Shown in pieces: positions 9,170 through 18,871 of a DNA stretch of 64,000 nt (position 1 is its first letter; the number at the start of each line of letters is the position of its first letter). Position numbers and translations under genes: made by a program. The notes under the pieces were generated by a model, which made no database searches, had not been told where the DNA came from, and saw nothing but the letters and a program-made list of their open reading frames with translations. This stretch comes from Hyphomicrobiales bacterium (GTDB taxonomy: Bacteria; Pseudomonadota; Alphaproteobacteria; Rhizobiales; Rhizobiaceae): NCBI GenBank assembly GCA_900465675.1, contig UBJR01000002.1, forward strand, positions 186,001 to 250,000, written 5' to 3'.

Positions 9170-9184
9170 CCTAAAATTATTAGG
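9170..9184. promoter_or_regulatory. Candidate Lrp operator (CCTAA-N5-TTAGG)
   Basis: CCTAAAATTATTAGG is a perfect 5-5-5 inverted repeat with an AT-only centre, 14 bp upstream of the regulator's GTG. Lrp/AsnC proteins favour 15-bp dyads with AT-rich centres, so autoregulation is plausible. Confidence 0.5.
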
Positions 9185-9268
9185 CAAGACGCTTCCATTC
9201 TGTTTTACACGATATAGAGACGGCAGCGTTTGCGCAATAATCTGCGCCTTGATCAAGGGAGAATTGCG

Positions 9269-10165
9269 ATGCAGAGCGAGATCAGGCGGGGAAGCGCGGA
9301 AATGACGGCGGCAATGCTGATTTCGGGCAGCATCGGCTGGTTCGTTATCATGTCAGGGCAGCCGGTTGGCAATGTCGTATTCTGGCGCTGCCTGTTCGGG
9401 GCCATTAGCCTGCTTGTCATCTGCGCGGTGCTCGGGCTTCTCAATCCTCGCCTGCTGTCGCTGAAGAGTTTTGGCATCGCCGTTTTCGGCGGCGTCGCCA
9501 TCGTGCTGAACTGGCTGATGCTTTTTGCTTCCTATTCGCATGCGTCGATTTCGATCGCCACCACTGTTTACAATACCCAGCCGTTCATGCTGCTGGCGCT
9601 GGGAGCGGCCTTTCTCGGCGAGAAGATCACCGGCACGAAGCTGTTCTGGCTCGGGCTCGCCTTCGCGGGCATGGAGACGATCGTCGAGGCCAAGCCGGAT
9701 AGCGGCGCGATCAGCGGCAGCTACGGCATGGGGATCGCGCTGGCGCTCGGCGCCGCCTTCTTCTACGCGCTGGCGGCACTGGCTGCCAAATGGCTGAAAG
9801 GCACGCCGCCGCATCTGATCGCCCTCATCCAGGTTTCGACCGGCATTATTATGCTGGCGCCCTTCGCCGATTTTTCCGCCATGCCTACGGCGGCGGGGAC
9901 TTGGTCGCTGCTGGTGACCATCGGTGTCGTCCACACCGGGTTGATGTATGTGCTGCTCTATGGCGCGATCCAGAAGCTGCCGACGCATCTCACCGGTGCG
10001 CTGTCCTTCATCTATCCGATTGCCGCAATCGCGGTTGATCGCATCGCCTTCGGCCACGCGCTGCAGCCCCTGCAGGTGGTAGGAGCGGCGATCATACTGC
10101 TTGCCGCTGCGGGCATGAATCTCGGCTGGACGCCGGGGCGCTTTCTGCGCGTGGTCAGAAGCTGA
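9269..10165 (+). CDS. EamA/DMT-family exporter
   Basis: A 298-residue membrane protein with ten hydrophobic helices forming two EamA repeats (about residues 10-135 and 150-285). Recognisable pieces are NVVFWRCLFGAIS in repeat 1 and GALSFIYPIAAIAVD in repeat 2. Members export amino acids or metabolites by proton exchange. AAGGGAG precedes the ATG at 9269. The divergent Lrp-family gene suggests an amino acid-related substrate (inference). Its end overlaps the convergent hydrolase gene by 11 bp. Confidence 0.85.
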   Translation: MQSEIRRGSAEMTAAMLISGSIGWFVIMSGQPVGNVVFWRCLFGAISLLVICAVLGLLNPRLLSLKSFGIAVFGGVAIVLNWLMLFASYSHASISIATTVYNTQPFMLLALGAAFLGEKITGTKLFWLGLAFAGMETIVEAKPDSGAISGSYGMGIALALGAAFFYALAALAAKWLKGTPPHLIALIQVSTGIIMLAPFADFSAMPTAAGTWSLLVTIGVVHTGLMYVLLYGAIQKLPTHLTGALSFIYPIAAIAVDRIAFGHALQPLQVVGAAIILLAAAGMNLGWTPGRFLRVVRS

Positions 10166-10712
10166 CCTCGGCGGCCTTTGACAATCCGACGCCGTGAGAG
10201 CCGGCACCGAATCCCCAGAGAACCATGTTGTGATGCGCGATGATCTGCTCGAAGCCAAGTGCTCCGATATCGCCGCTCATGTGACCGTCCGTGATTAACG
10301 TCACATCGAAGCCGAGGGAGACGGCGCGGCGAACCGATGTGTCGATGCAAAAGGGCGTGACGCAGCCGCCGATGACGAGATGGGTAATACCGCGCTTGCG
10401 CAGCTCAGCTTCCAGTGGCGTCTCGAAGAAGGCATCGCAAGCCTGCTTGTTGATCAGCAGCTCGCCAGGCGCAGGCACCACTTCCGCCCTGATTTCCCAA
10501 CCCTTGCTGCCCTTGGCGATCGGATCGCCTTCGGCTTCGTCATGCTGGACGATGATAACAGGGACAGCTTCCGATCGCGCTTTTGCGAGCACGGCTGCGA
10601 GCCGCCTGGTCACCGCATCGTAGGCTTCCTGGATCGCCGGTGCACGCTCTTTCGCACCCATGCCTTCCAGCACGGCATTCTGCACGTCGATCAGCAGCAA
10701 GGCCTTGGACAT
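10155..10712 (-). CDS. Isochorismatase-family hydrolase
   Basis: A 185-residue cysteine hydrolase. The catalytic triad is visible as Asp9 in ALLLIDVQN, Lys in LLINKQACDAFFET, and the nucleophile Cys in GGCVTPFCIDTSVRRA. The family covers nicotinamidases, N-carbamoyl hydrolases and isochorismatases. The sequence does not let me choose among them, and the gene lacks siderophore neighbours. I chose the ATG at 10712, preceded by GGGGGATGAA. It is divergent from a LysE exporter across 83 bp. Confidence 0.83.
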   Translation of the reverse strand: MSKALLLIDVQNAVLEGMGAKERAPAIQEAYDAVTRRLAAVLAKARSEAVPVIIVQHDEAEGDPIAKGSKGWEIRAEVVPAPGELLINKQACDAFFETPLEAELRKRGITHLVIGGCVTPFCIDTSVRRAVSLGFDVTLITDGHMSGDIGALGFEQIIAHHNMVLWGFGAGSHGVGLSKAAEVSF

Positions 10713-10795
10713 TTCATCCCCCATGACGTCATTTTCGAAGTCGCTTGAAAGCCATTTCGCACAGACGTAAATAGGCGGCAATCAGGGAGAGACAA

Positions 10796-11413
10796 ATGAC
10801 GATTGCAGCGCTCATTGCCTATAGCGGCGCACTGTTCATTGCAGCAGCCATTCCGGGACCGGGTATCACGGCGATCGTGGCGCGGGCGCTTGGCTCGAAC
10901 TTCCGCGAGACCTTCTTCATGGGTCTCGGCCTGGTGCTGGGTGACATGACATATCTGACGGCGGTCATCCTCGGCCTCGCCTTCGTGGCGCAGGCCTTCA
11001 CCGAGATCTTCCTGGTCATCAAGTTCGCAGGCGTGATCTATCTCTGCTACATCGCCTACAAGCTCTGGACATCGGGGCTTCTGCCGCAGGATATCGCCGC
11101 GCGCAAATCGAGCAGCATGGGCATGTCTTTTCTTTCGGGCCTGCTCGTAACCCTCGGCAATCCGAAAACGATGCTCTTCTATGTGGCATTGGTGCCGACG
11201 CTGATCGATATCCACACCATCGGCCTGCGCGAGTATGGCCTGCTGCTGGCCGCGACCTTTATCGTTCTGCTGACGGTGCTGATCCCCTATATGCTGCTGG
11301 CAACCCGTGCCCGCAGCATGCTGAAGCAGCCGCGCGCATTGCAGGCCTTGAACCGGACGGCGGCCGGCATTCTGGCGGGCACCGCAGCCTTTATCGCCAC
11401 CCGCGCGGCCTGA
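10796..11413 (+). CDS. LysE/RhtB-family exporter
   Basis: A 205-residue protein with about six transmembrane helices. The family signature PGPGITAIVARALG lies after the first helix, followed by GLVLGDM and GNPKTMLFYVAL. LysE/RhtB proteins export amino acids such as lysine, threonine or homoserine. AGGGAG stands seven bases before the ATG. The substrate cannot be read from the sequence. Confidence 0.88.
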   Translation: MTIAALIAYSGALFIAAAIPGPGITAIVARALGSNFRETFFMGLGLVLGDMTYLTAVILGLAFVAQAFTEIFLVIKFAGVIYLCYIAYKLWTSGLLPQDIAARKSSSMGMSFLSGLLVTLGNPKTMLFYVALVPTLIDIHTIGLREYGLLLAATFIVLLTVLIPYMLLATRARSMLKQPRALQALNRTAAGILAGTAAFIATRAA

Positions 11414-11546
11414 AAAATTCATCCGTCAAACGGCGGTTTTCAAAGGATTTTTTCTCTGGCTTGCCACTCCCGCGCGTGAGGGCGGTCTGGTCTGGCGCCC
11501 GCTTTGACCCTATTCTCTGAGCAACACATTTCAAGGGAGAGCACTC

Positions 11547-12509
<963 letters not shown>

Positions 12510-12512
12510 TCA

Positions 12513-12593
12513 GCGAATAGCGAATAGCGAAGCTTGCTCGGCCCTAAGTGCTCAAGCAAGCTTTTCTTTTTCTATTCGCTACTCACTATTCGC
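12513..12593. repeat. Interrupted inverted repeat with GCGAATAG units around the cysK terminator
   Basis: Two tandem GCGAATAG units (12513-12520 and 12521-12528) face two reversed CTATTCGC units (12572-12579 and 12586-12593) across the terminator stem. The right half runs into the last codons and stop of comM. The units have the look of a dispersed intergenic repeat captured at a convergent gene junction. Confidence 0.6.
12530..12563. terminator. Rho-independent terminator of cysK
   Basis: Stem AAGCTTGCT/AGCAAGCTT (nine perfect pairs, 16-base loop) is followed on the + strand by TTCTTTTTC. It ends rightward transcription from cysK and lies between convergent genes. Confidence 0.8.
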
Positions 12594-14132
12594 TTCCCTT
12601 CGTGCTGCAGCCGTCAGCCGCTCGCCTGCGATCCTATAGGAGATCGCTTCAGCCAGATGGATACGGCCAACCGTTGTCTTTCCATCGAGATCGGCCAGCG
12701 TGCGCGCGACTTTCAGAACGCGATGATAGCCGCGGGCGGAGAAGCGCATCTTCTCGGCCGCATCCCGCAACAGCTGCAAGCCGCCGGCATCCGGCTCGGC
12801 GTATTTCTCGATGAGCGCCGTCGAGCAGCGCGCGTTGGTGACGATGCCGCCGAGACCTGCAGCGATGAACCTGTCGGCCTGCAAGTCTCGCGCCCGCGCA
12901 ACGCGGGCCGCCACCGTGCCGCTCGCCTCAGCCGGCATCGGCCGGATGAGGTCGGTGGCGGAGACGGCAGGCACGTCGATGCGGATATCAATGCGATCCA
13001 TCAGCGGGCCGGAGATCCGCCCCTGATAGTCGGACTGGCAGCGCGGCCCGCGGGCGCAGCTGTGGCCGGGCTCTCCAGCCATGCCGCAACGGCAGGGGTT
13101 CATGGCGGCGACAAGCTGGATACTGGCCGGATAGGAAACACGGTGATTGGCGCGGGCGATGATGCATTCGCCGGTTTCCAGCGGCTGACGCAATGCATCG
13201 AGCGCCTGCGGCGAGAATTCCGGAAACTCATCGAGAAAGAGGACGCCGTGATGGGCAAGCGACGCCTCACCGGGCCTCGCCCGCAGACCGCCGCCGACCA
13301 TGGCGGCCATGGTCGCTGAGTGGTGCGGGGTGCGGAATGGACGGCGATCGGAAAGCTTGCCGCCGGAGAGCTGCCCGGCGATCGAGTGAATCATCGAGAC
13401 CTCGAGTAGCTCGGCAGCCGAAAGCGGCGGCAGGATCGACGGCAGCCGCGCGGCGAGCATCGATTTTCCCGAACCGGGAGGCCCAACCATCAGCAGATTA
13501 TGATTCCCGGCAGCGGCGACCTCGAGCGCGCGCTTGGCGCTTTCCTGACCCTTGATATCGGCAAGATCGGGCAGGTTGGCGGCGTTGGCGCGGATCGACG
13601 GCTCGGGGCGCGACAGGACCTGCGTGCCGCGGAAATGATTGGCGAGCGCGATCAGGCTTCTCGGCGCCAGAATATCGAGGCCGGCCCCGGCCCATGCCGC
13701 TTCCGGGCCACTGTCGGCCGGGCAGATCAGGCCTTTGCCAAGGCCGTTGGCACCGATCGCCGCCGGAAGCGCACCGGCAACGGGAGCAATCGTGCCATCC
13801 AGATTGAGTTCGCCGAGCACGACATAATCCGCCAGCGCATCGCCCGGAATGGCGCCGAGCGCCGCCATCAGGCCGAGCGCGATCGGCAGATCGAAATGCG
13901 AGCCTTCCTTTGGAAGATCGGCGGGTGCCAGATTGACGGTGACCCGCTTGGCCGGAAGCGCCAGCCCCAACGCATGAAGGGCCGCCTGAACCCGCTCGCG
14001 GCTTTCCGCTACGGCCTTGTCGGGAAGACCGACGATCTGCATGCCGACCTTGCCCGGAGCGACCATCACCTGGACCTCGACCGGCACGCCCTCAATGCCC
14101 TGAAATGCAACCGTACTGACGCGCGCGACCAT
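12579..14132 (-). CDS. comM: ComM/YifB-family AAA+ ATPase (Mg-chelatase-like)
   Basis: A 517-residue protein. The N-terminal ChlI domain (about 1-170) is followed by an AAA+ core with Walker A VGPPGSGKS (about residue 216), Walker B VLFLDEFPEF, the zinc-finger-like CRCGMAGEPGHSCARGP insert and a C-terminal Mg_chelatase_C domain. ComM acts as a hexameric helicase that helps branch migration in natural transformation; its role outside competent bacteria is less clear. I chose the ATG at 14132 after a G-rich stretch. The final five codons are made of the GCGAATAG-type repeat shared with the cysK terminator region. Confidence 0.92.
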   Translation of the reverse strand: MVARVSTVAFQGIEGVPVEVQVMVAPGKVGMQIVGLPDKAVAESRERVQAALHALGLALPAKRVTVNLAPADLPKEGSHFDLPIALGLMAALGAIPGDALADYVVLGELNLDGTIAPVAGALPAAIGANGLGKGLICPADSGPEAAWAGAGLDILAPRSLIALANHFRGTQVLSRPEPSIRANAANLPDLADIKGQESAKRALEVAAAGNHNLLMVGPPGSGKSMLAARLPSILPPLSAAELLEVSMIHSIAGQLSGGKLSDRRPFRTPHHSATMAAMVGGGLRARPGEASLAHHGVLFLDEFPEFSPQALDALRQPLETGECIIARANHRVSYPASIQLVAAMNPCRCGMAGEPGHSCARGPRCQSDYQGRISGPLMDRIDIRIDVPAVSATDLIRPMPAEASGTVAARVARARDLQADRFIAAGLGGIVTNARCSTALIEKYAEPDAGGLQLLRDAAEKMRFSARGYHRVLKVARTLADLDGKTTVGRIHLAEAISYRIAGERLTAAARREANSE

Positions 14133-14310
14133 GCCCCCTGCCCCCGCAACCAACTACATCGCGTTTTACGACCCATCATGGCCGTCAATTGCAATCTGGC
14201 ATGGAAAACAGAATAAAACAAGAACAATAAACGAACAGATTCCCGCAACCGCTGCGTTCAGGTTGCAGCGGGTTGTATCGGGCCGTCAAAATGAGAACAA
14301 AACACCCGTT

Positions 14311-15258
14311 TTAGGGACGCTTGCGCTCGATGGCATCCCAGAGAAGACTGGCAATATCGGCGCCGCCGAACTTGGCGACTTCGCGTAAGCCGGTCGGAGA
14401 GGTAACGTTGATCTCCGTCATGTAGTCACCGATGACGTCGATGCCGACGAGCAGGAACCCGCGCTGCTTCAGAGCCGGGCCGATGCGCTTGCAGATTTCC
14501 TTCTCGCGCGCGGTCAGCTCGGTCGCCTCGGCGCGGCCGCCGACATGCATGTTTGAGCGGCTGTCATGCTCGGCCGGAACGCGGTTGATGGCGCCGACAG
14601 GCTCGCCATCGACAAGGATGATCCGCTTGTCGCCCTTGCGCACGTCCGGCAGGTATTGCTGAGCGATGAAGGGCTCGCGGAACAGCTGGCCGAACATTTC
14701 GAGCAGCGAGGAGAGGTTGCGGTCGTCCTTGGTCGAATGGAAGACACCGGCGCCGCCATTGCCGTAGAGCGGCTTGAGGATGATATCGCCCATTTCATCG
14801 CGGAAGCGGCGGATTTCAGCGGCATCCTTGGTGATCAGCGTCTTCGGCATCAGATCGGCGAATTCGGTGACGAAAATCTTTTCCGGCGAGTTGCGCACCC
14901 AGGCCGGATCGTTGACGACGAGCGTCTTCGGGTGGATGCGCTCAAGCAGATGCGTGGAGGTGATATAGGCCATGTCGAAGGGCGGATCCTGACGCAGCAG
15001 GACGACATCCATGGTCGAGAGATCGATGCGCTCGGGCACGCCGAGCTCGAAATGGTCGCCCTTGACGTCGCGCAGGATCATAGGCTCGACCGAGGCAAAG
15101 ACCTGGCCATCGCGGAAACTCAGACGATCCGGCGTGTAGTGAAAGAGCTTGTAGCCCCGGGTCTGTGCCTCGAGACTCATGGCGAAGGTGGAATCGCCTG
15201 CGATGTTGATGCCCGAAACATGGTCCATCTGGACCGCTACGTTCTTGATCTTGGCCAT
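14311..15258 (-). CDS. gshB: Glutathione synthetase
   Basis: A 315-residue ATP-grasp enzyme that joins gamma-glutamylcysteine and glycine. The N-terminal domain contains [15 protein letters not shown]. The ATP-grasp region has [14 protein letters not shown], and the end has [19 protein letters not shown] with the Mg-binding Glu and Asn. A GAGGGACGGAA stretch precedes the ATG. The product supports the two glutathione S-transferases elsewhere in the window. Confidence 0.95.
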   Translation of the reverse strand: MAKIKNVAVQMDHVSGINIAGDSTFAMSLEAQTRGYKLFHYTPDRLSFRDGQVFASVEPMILRDVKGDHFELGVPERIDLSTMDVVLLRQDPPFDMAYITSTHLLERIHPKTLVVNDPAWVRNSPEKIFVTEFADLMPKTLITKDAAEIRRFRDEMGDIILKPLYGNGGAGVFHSTKDDRNLSSLLEMFGQLFREPFIAQQYLPDVRKGDKRIILVDGEPVGAINRVPAEHDSRSNMHVGGRAEATELTAREKEICKRIGPALKQRGFLLVGIDVIGDYMTEINVTSPTGLREVAKFGGADIASLLWDAIERKRP

Positions 15259-15354
15259 TTCCGTCCCTCACTGAATGCCGGACAGATGTAGGTCGCAAGA
15301 CGGCCGAACGCAACGGCCAATCAATGGCTTCGTGATATCGCGATCAAGGTTTCT

Positions 15355-15858
15355 TCAGGCCGCGAGGCCCTGCTGTCCGGTGTTGCGCAGCATGTTGCGG
15401 AGGCGGTAGGCGAGCGCCACCGGCTTCGGGAAAGGCTTGCGCAGGAAGGCAACCTTGCGGACGTAATTGTCGACCCGCCAGCTGGCCCAGGTGCCGCCGG
15501 CAAAGAAGGCGACGTCGCCGGCGCGGAGTGTGCGCTCGGTGCCGTCTTCGGCGGTGATATGGACCTCTCCTTCGATGATCATCACCGTCTCGTCCCAGCC
15601 GAAGAACCAACGGAATTCACCGGCGGTGCAATCCCAGATTGCCGTCAGCGAAGCTTCGTCGTGGCCGCGCGAGTGCTCGGCGGTGCGGGCCTGCGGGTCA
15701 CCGCTGACCACCCAGTCAGGGTTGATCGGCGTCGACTTCATCGGCAGATGGTCGCTCGAATGCGCGATGAAGGATTTGCCGCGCGGCATCGCCACAGCAT
15801 ACGGCACCGTGCGCGCAGCCATTGCAACCGCACTTGCAAGCATAAGCTTCCAGGCCAT
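15355..15858 (-). CDS. Cupin-domain protein (cupin_3/DUF861 type)
   Basis: A 167-residue protein. The N-terminal 24 residues are hydrophobic and could be a signal peptide or membrane anchor. The cupin barrel (about 70-145) includes FFGWDETVMIIEGEVHIT, LRAGDVAFFAGGTWASW and the family feature that metal-binding histidines are partly replaced. The family includes (S)-ureidoglycine aminohydrolase-like and RutC-neighbour proteins, but the function here is unknown. A palindrome lies 70 bp upstream. Confidence 0.72.
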   Translation of the reverse strand: MAWKLMLASAVAMAARTVPYAVAMPRGKSFIAHSSDHLPMKSTPINPDWVVSGDPQARTAEHSRGHDEASLTAIWDCTAGEFRWFFGWDETVMIIEGEVHITAEDGTERTLRAGDVAFFAGGTWASWRVDNYVRKVAFLRKPFPKPVALAYRLRNMLRNTGQQGLAA

Positions 15859-15927
15859 GAAACACCCCGTTTGCTACCCCAATGTTCGCGGAATAACAGA
15901 CAAGTCGTAAGAGAGGCGTTCAAGCAG

Positions 15928-15945
15928 CCGCTAAAATTTTAACGG
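15928..15945. promoter_or_regulatory. 18-bp near-perfect palindrome between ugpC and cupin gene
   Basis: CCGCTAAAATTTTAACGG differs from perfect symmetry only at one pair (C/A, fourth from each end). It could be an operator for the cupin gene or, as RNA, a weak hairpin after ugpC. No U-run follows. Confidence 0.4.
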
Positions 15946-15958
15946 ATCCTGACGAAGC

Positions 15959-17062
15959 CTACTGGACTGGCTCGGCGGCGACCGGCGCGCTTGTGCTGGC
16001 CGCAACGCCGGCACCGATCCGCTTGCCGCTATCGACTGCGAAGAAGTGAAGCTTTTCGGGAGCGATGACGAAGCGCATTTCATCGGCGATCGGCGTTTCC
16101 GGCGAGACGACCGCAGTCAGCTGCTGATCGCCGAGCATACCGTGGACGAGGCGCTGCGAGCCCAGTTCCTCGACATATTCGACGGCGAGCGGCATCGCAT
16201 ATTCGTCTGCCCGTGCGAGACGCAGGTCCTCGGCGCGCATGCCGATGGTAACGGGACCGGAGGCCGGAGCGTTGCCTGCGAGGTCGATCAGGCTCGGGCC
16301 GATCGCCAGCTTGTCGCCATGCAGTTCGGCCTTCAGGAGGTTCATGGCCGGTGAGCCGATGAAGCTGGCGACGAAGGTGGAGGCCGGGGTGTGGTAGACG
16401 TCGAGCGGCGCGCCGATCTGTTCGATCTCGCCGCCATTCAGGACGACGAGGCGGTCCGCCAGCGTCATCGCTTCCAGCTGGTCGTGGGTAACATAGATCG
16501 AGGTGGTGCCGAGGCGGCGCTGCAGACGCTTGATTTCGCCGCGCATCGAGACGCGCAGCTTGGCATCGAGGTTTGACAGCGGCTCGTCGAAGAGGAAGAC
16601 GGCCGGCTTGCGAACAATGGCGCGGCCCATGGCGACGCGCTGGCGCTGACCGCCCGAGAGGGCTTTCGGCTTGCGCTCCAGATATTGCTCGATCTGCAGC
16701 ATGCGGGCGGCTTCGGCGACGCGGGCGTCGATTTCCGCCCGAGGCGTCTTGCGGTTCTTCAGGCCATATTCGAGGTTCTGGCGGACCGACATATGCGGGT
16801 AAAGTGCATAGTTCTGAAACACCATGGCGATGTCGCGATCGGCCGGCTCCACGTTGTTGACGACGCGGTTGCCGATCTTCACCTGTCCCTCGGAAATGCT
16901 CTCAAGACCGGCGATCATGCGCAGCAGGGTGGACTTGCCGCAGCCGGACGGTCCGACGAGGACGATGAACTCGCCGTCCCTGATGTTGATGCCGACACCC
17001 GAGACAGCCTTGACGCCGCCCTGATAGATCTTGCCGACGCCTTCTACATCGATAGAGGCCAT
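15959..17062 (-). CDS. ugpC: Glycerol-3-phosphate ABC transporter, ATP-binding protein
   Basis: A 367-residue ATPase of the CUT1 family. Walker A is GPSGCGKST (about residue 37), the Q-loop is [13 protein letters not shown], the signature is [14 protein letters not shown], and Walker B is [12 protein letters not shown]. The H-loop is VTHDQ, and a C-terminal TOBE/regulatory domain follows (about 240-355). Two ATGs compete: 17068 overlaps the ugpE stop, and 17062 lies eight bases after GGAG; I chose 17062. It energises uptake of sn-glycerol-3-phosphate and glycerophosphodiesters with UgpA, UgpE and UgpB. Confidence 0.93.
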   Translation of the reverse strand: MASIDVEGVGKIYQGGVKAVSGVGINIRDGEFIVLVGPSGCGKSTLLRMIAGLESISEGQVKIGNRVVNNVEPADRDIAMVFQNYALYPHMSVRQNLEYGLKNRKTPRAEIDARVAEAARMLQIEQYLERKPKALSGGQRQRVAMGRAIVRKPAVFLFDEPLSNLDAKLRVSMRGEIKRLQRRLGTTSIYVTHDQLEAMTLADRLVVLNGGEIEQIGAPLDVYHTPASTFVASFIGSPAMNLLKAELHGDKLAIGPSLIDLAGNAPASGPVTIGMRAEDLRLARADEYAMPLAVEYVEELGSQRLVHGMLGDQQLTAVVSPETPIADEMRFVIAPEKLHFFAVDSGKRIGAGVAASTSAPVAAEPVQ

Positions 17063-17064
17063 TG

Positions 17065-17913
17065 TCATTTCTCCGTTTCGACCAGGCCTTTGACGAAAAG
17101 GCGCTGCATGACGATGATGATGAGAACCGGCGGCAGGGCGGCGAGGATGACGCCTGCCATCACGAGGTTCCATTGGGTGTCGCCGTCCAGTACCGAAGCC
17201 AGACGCTTGATGCCCATGACCGCCGTGTAATAGCCGGGATCGGTGGTGATCAGCATCGGCCAGAGATACTGGTTCCAGCCATAGATGAAGAGGATGATGA
17301 ACAGCGCCGCGATATTGGTACGCGACAGCGGCAGCAAGATATCGCGGAAGAATTTCATGGCGCCTGCGCCATCGACTCGGGCCGCCTCCATCAGCTCTTC
17401 CGGGATGGTCAGGAAGAACTGGCGGAACAGGAAGGTCGCGGTCGCCGAGGCGATCAGCGGGATGACGAGGCCCGGATAGGAATTCAGCATGCCGAGATCG
17501 GCGACCACCTTGTAGGTCGGCAGGATGCGGACCTCGACCGGCAGCATCAGCGTCAGGAAGATGATCCAGAAGGCCACCATGCGCAGCGGAAAGCGGAAAT
17601 AGACGATGGCGAAGGCGGAGATGATCGAGATGGCGATCTTGCCGACGGCGATCATGACAGCCATCAGCAGGCTGTTTGCCAGCATCAGCGCGAAAGGCGG
17701 CGCACCGGCCACAGAATTGCCGGCGCTGAGCAGCTGGTCGAAATTGGTGATCAGCTGATCGCCTGGAAGCAGTGGCATGAGTCCGCTCATGAAGTCGGTC
17801 GGACCGTGGGTGGCGGCGATGAAGGCGAGGTAGACGGGGAAGACCACCGTGACGACGCCGACAATCAGGATCAAGTGCGTGAGGAAGTTCAGAAAGGGAC
17901 GGTTCTCGATCAT
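17065..17913 (-). CDS. ugpE: Glycerol-3-phosphate ABC transporter permease UgpE
   Basis: A 282-residue CUT1 permease with six transmembrane helices. The EAA motif [18 protein letters not shown], which docks on UgpC, is at about residues 190-207. It is the third gene of ugpBAEC, lies 10 bp after ugpA, and overlaps or abuts the start of ugpC. Confidence 0.93.
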   Translation of the reverse strand: MIENRPFLNFLTHLILIVGVVTVVFPVYLAFIAATHGPTDFMSGLMPLLPGDQLITNFDQLLSAGNSVAGAPPFALMLANSLLMAVMIAVGKIAISIISAFAIVYFRFPLRMVAFWIIFLTLMLPVEVRILPTYKVVADLGMLNSYPGLVIPLIASATATFLFRQFFLTIPEELMEAARVDGAGAMKFFRDILLPLSRTNIAALFIILFIYGWNQYLWPMLITTDPGYYTAVMGIKRLASVLDGDTQWNLVMAGVILAALPPVLIIIVMQRLFVKGLVETEK

Positions 17914-17923
17914 CGCACGGGCC

Positions 17924-18808
17924 TCAATACTGGACTTTTTTCTCGATCCAGCGGAACTGGATGACGGTCAGGGCGACAACGATCAGCATCAACACCACCG
18001 ACTGCGCCGCTGAAGGGCCGAGGTTCAGGCCGACGAAACCGTCGGCATAGACCTTGTAGACGAGCGTATTCGTCGACTGCGACGGGCCGCCTGACGTCGT
18101 GGAATCGACGATCGGGAAGGTGTCGAACAGCGCGTAGGTGACGTTGATGACTGCCAGGAAGAAGGTGGTCGGCGAAATCAGCGGGAAGACCACCGTCCAG
18201 AACCGTTTGAACGGTCCTGCGCCATCGATCGACGCGGCCTCGATCACCGACTGCGGGACGGATTGGAGGCCAGCGACGAAGAACAGGAAATTGTAGGAAA
18301 TCTGCTTCCAGGCCGAGGCGATGACGATGAGGATCATCGCGTCATTGCCGTCGAGGCGGTGGTTCCAGTCATAGCCGAACTGGCGAAGGATATAGGGCAG
18401 GATGCCGATGCTGGGGTTGAACATGAACCACCAGAGCAGGCCGGCGGCCGCTGGCGCCACGGCATAGGGCCAGACGAGCAGCGTCGTATAGATGCGGCCG
18501 CTCTTCAGAACGCGATTGACGCAGACGGCAAAGAGCAGCGACAGGCCCATCGACAGCACGGTGACGGAGACCGAGAAGATCAGCGTCACCCACAGCGCGT
18601 TCATATAGTCGGCGCTGCCGAAGAGCTTGGTGTAATTGGCGAACCAGACAAAGGTGGTCTTCATGCCGAAAGGGTCTTCGCGCAGGAAGGACTGCCGGAA
18701 GGCCTGAAAGGCCGGCCAGATGAAGAAGACCAGGGTGACTGCGAGCTGCGGCGCCAGAAGAAAATATGGCAGGACGCGGTTCGAGAAGATTGTGCGCTTT
18801 GTCTGCAT
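17924..18808 (-). CDS. ugpA: Glycerol-3-phosphate ABC transporter permease UgpA
   Basis: A 294-residue permease with six membrane helices and the EAA loop VIEAASIDGAGPFKRFW. It begins FSNRVLPYFLLAPQLAVTLV, typical of UgpA. The gene follows ugpB after a 63-bp gap that contains a strong hairpin, so it is probably expressed at a lower level than the binding protein. Confidence 0.93.
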   Translation of the reverse strand: MQTKRTIFSNRVLPYFLLAPQLAVTLVFFIWPAFQAFRQSFLREDPFGMKTTFVWFANYTKLFGSADYMNALWVTLIFSVSVTVLSMGLSLLFAVCVNRVLKSGRIYTTLLVWPYAVAPAAAGLLWWFMFNPSIGILPYILRQFGYDWNHRLDGNDAMILIVIASAWKQISYNFLFFVAGLQSVPQSVIEAASIDGAGPFKRFWTVVFPLISPTTFFLAVINVTYALFDTFPIVDSTTSGGPSQSTNTLVYKVYADGFVGLNLGPSAAQSVVLMLIVVALTVIQFRWIEKKVQY

Positions 18809-18828
18809 GGCTCGCCCGATATGGAAAG

Positions 18829-18851
18829 GCCCTCCCCGGACTGGGGAGGGC
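18829..18851 (-). terminator. Intercistronic hairpin between ugpB and ugpA
   Basis: GCCCTCCCC/GGGGAGGGC forms nine perfect GC-rich pairs around a five-base loop. No long U-run follows in the leftward transcript, so it is more likely to stabilise the ugpB mRNA end or cause partial termination than to terminate fully. Confidence 0.75.
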
Positions 18852-18871
18852 TCAGCTTCTGCTTCGAAAGC

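Noticed and set aside
14242..14272. Hairpin CCGCTGC/GCAGCGG in the comM/gshB gap as gshB terminator
   Set aside because: Stem of seven pairs with competing pairings and no U-run in the leftward transcript. The 178-bp gap otherwise shows nothing definite.
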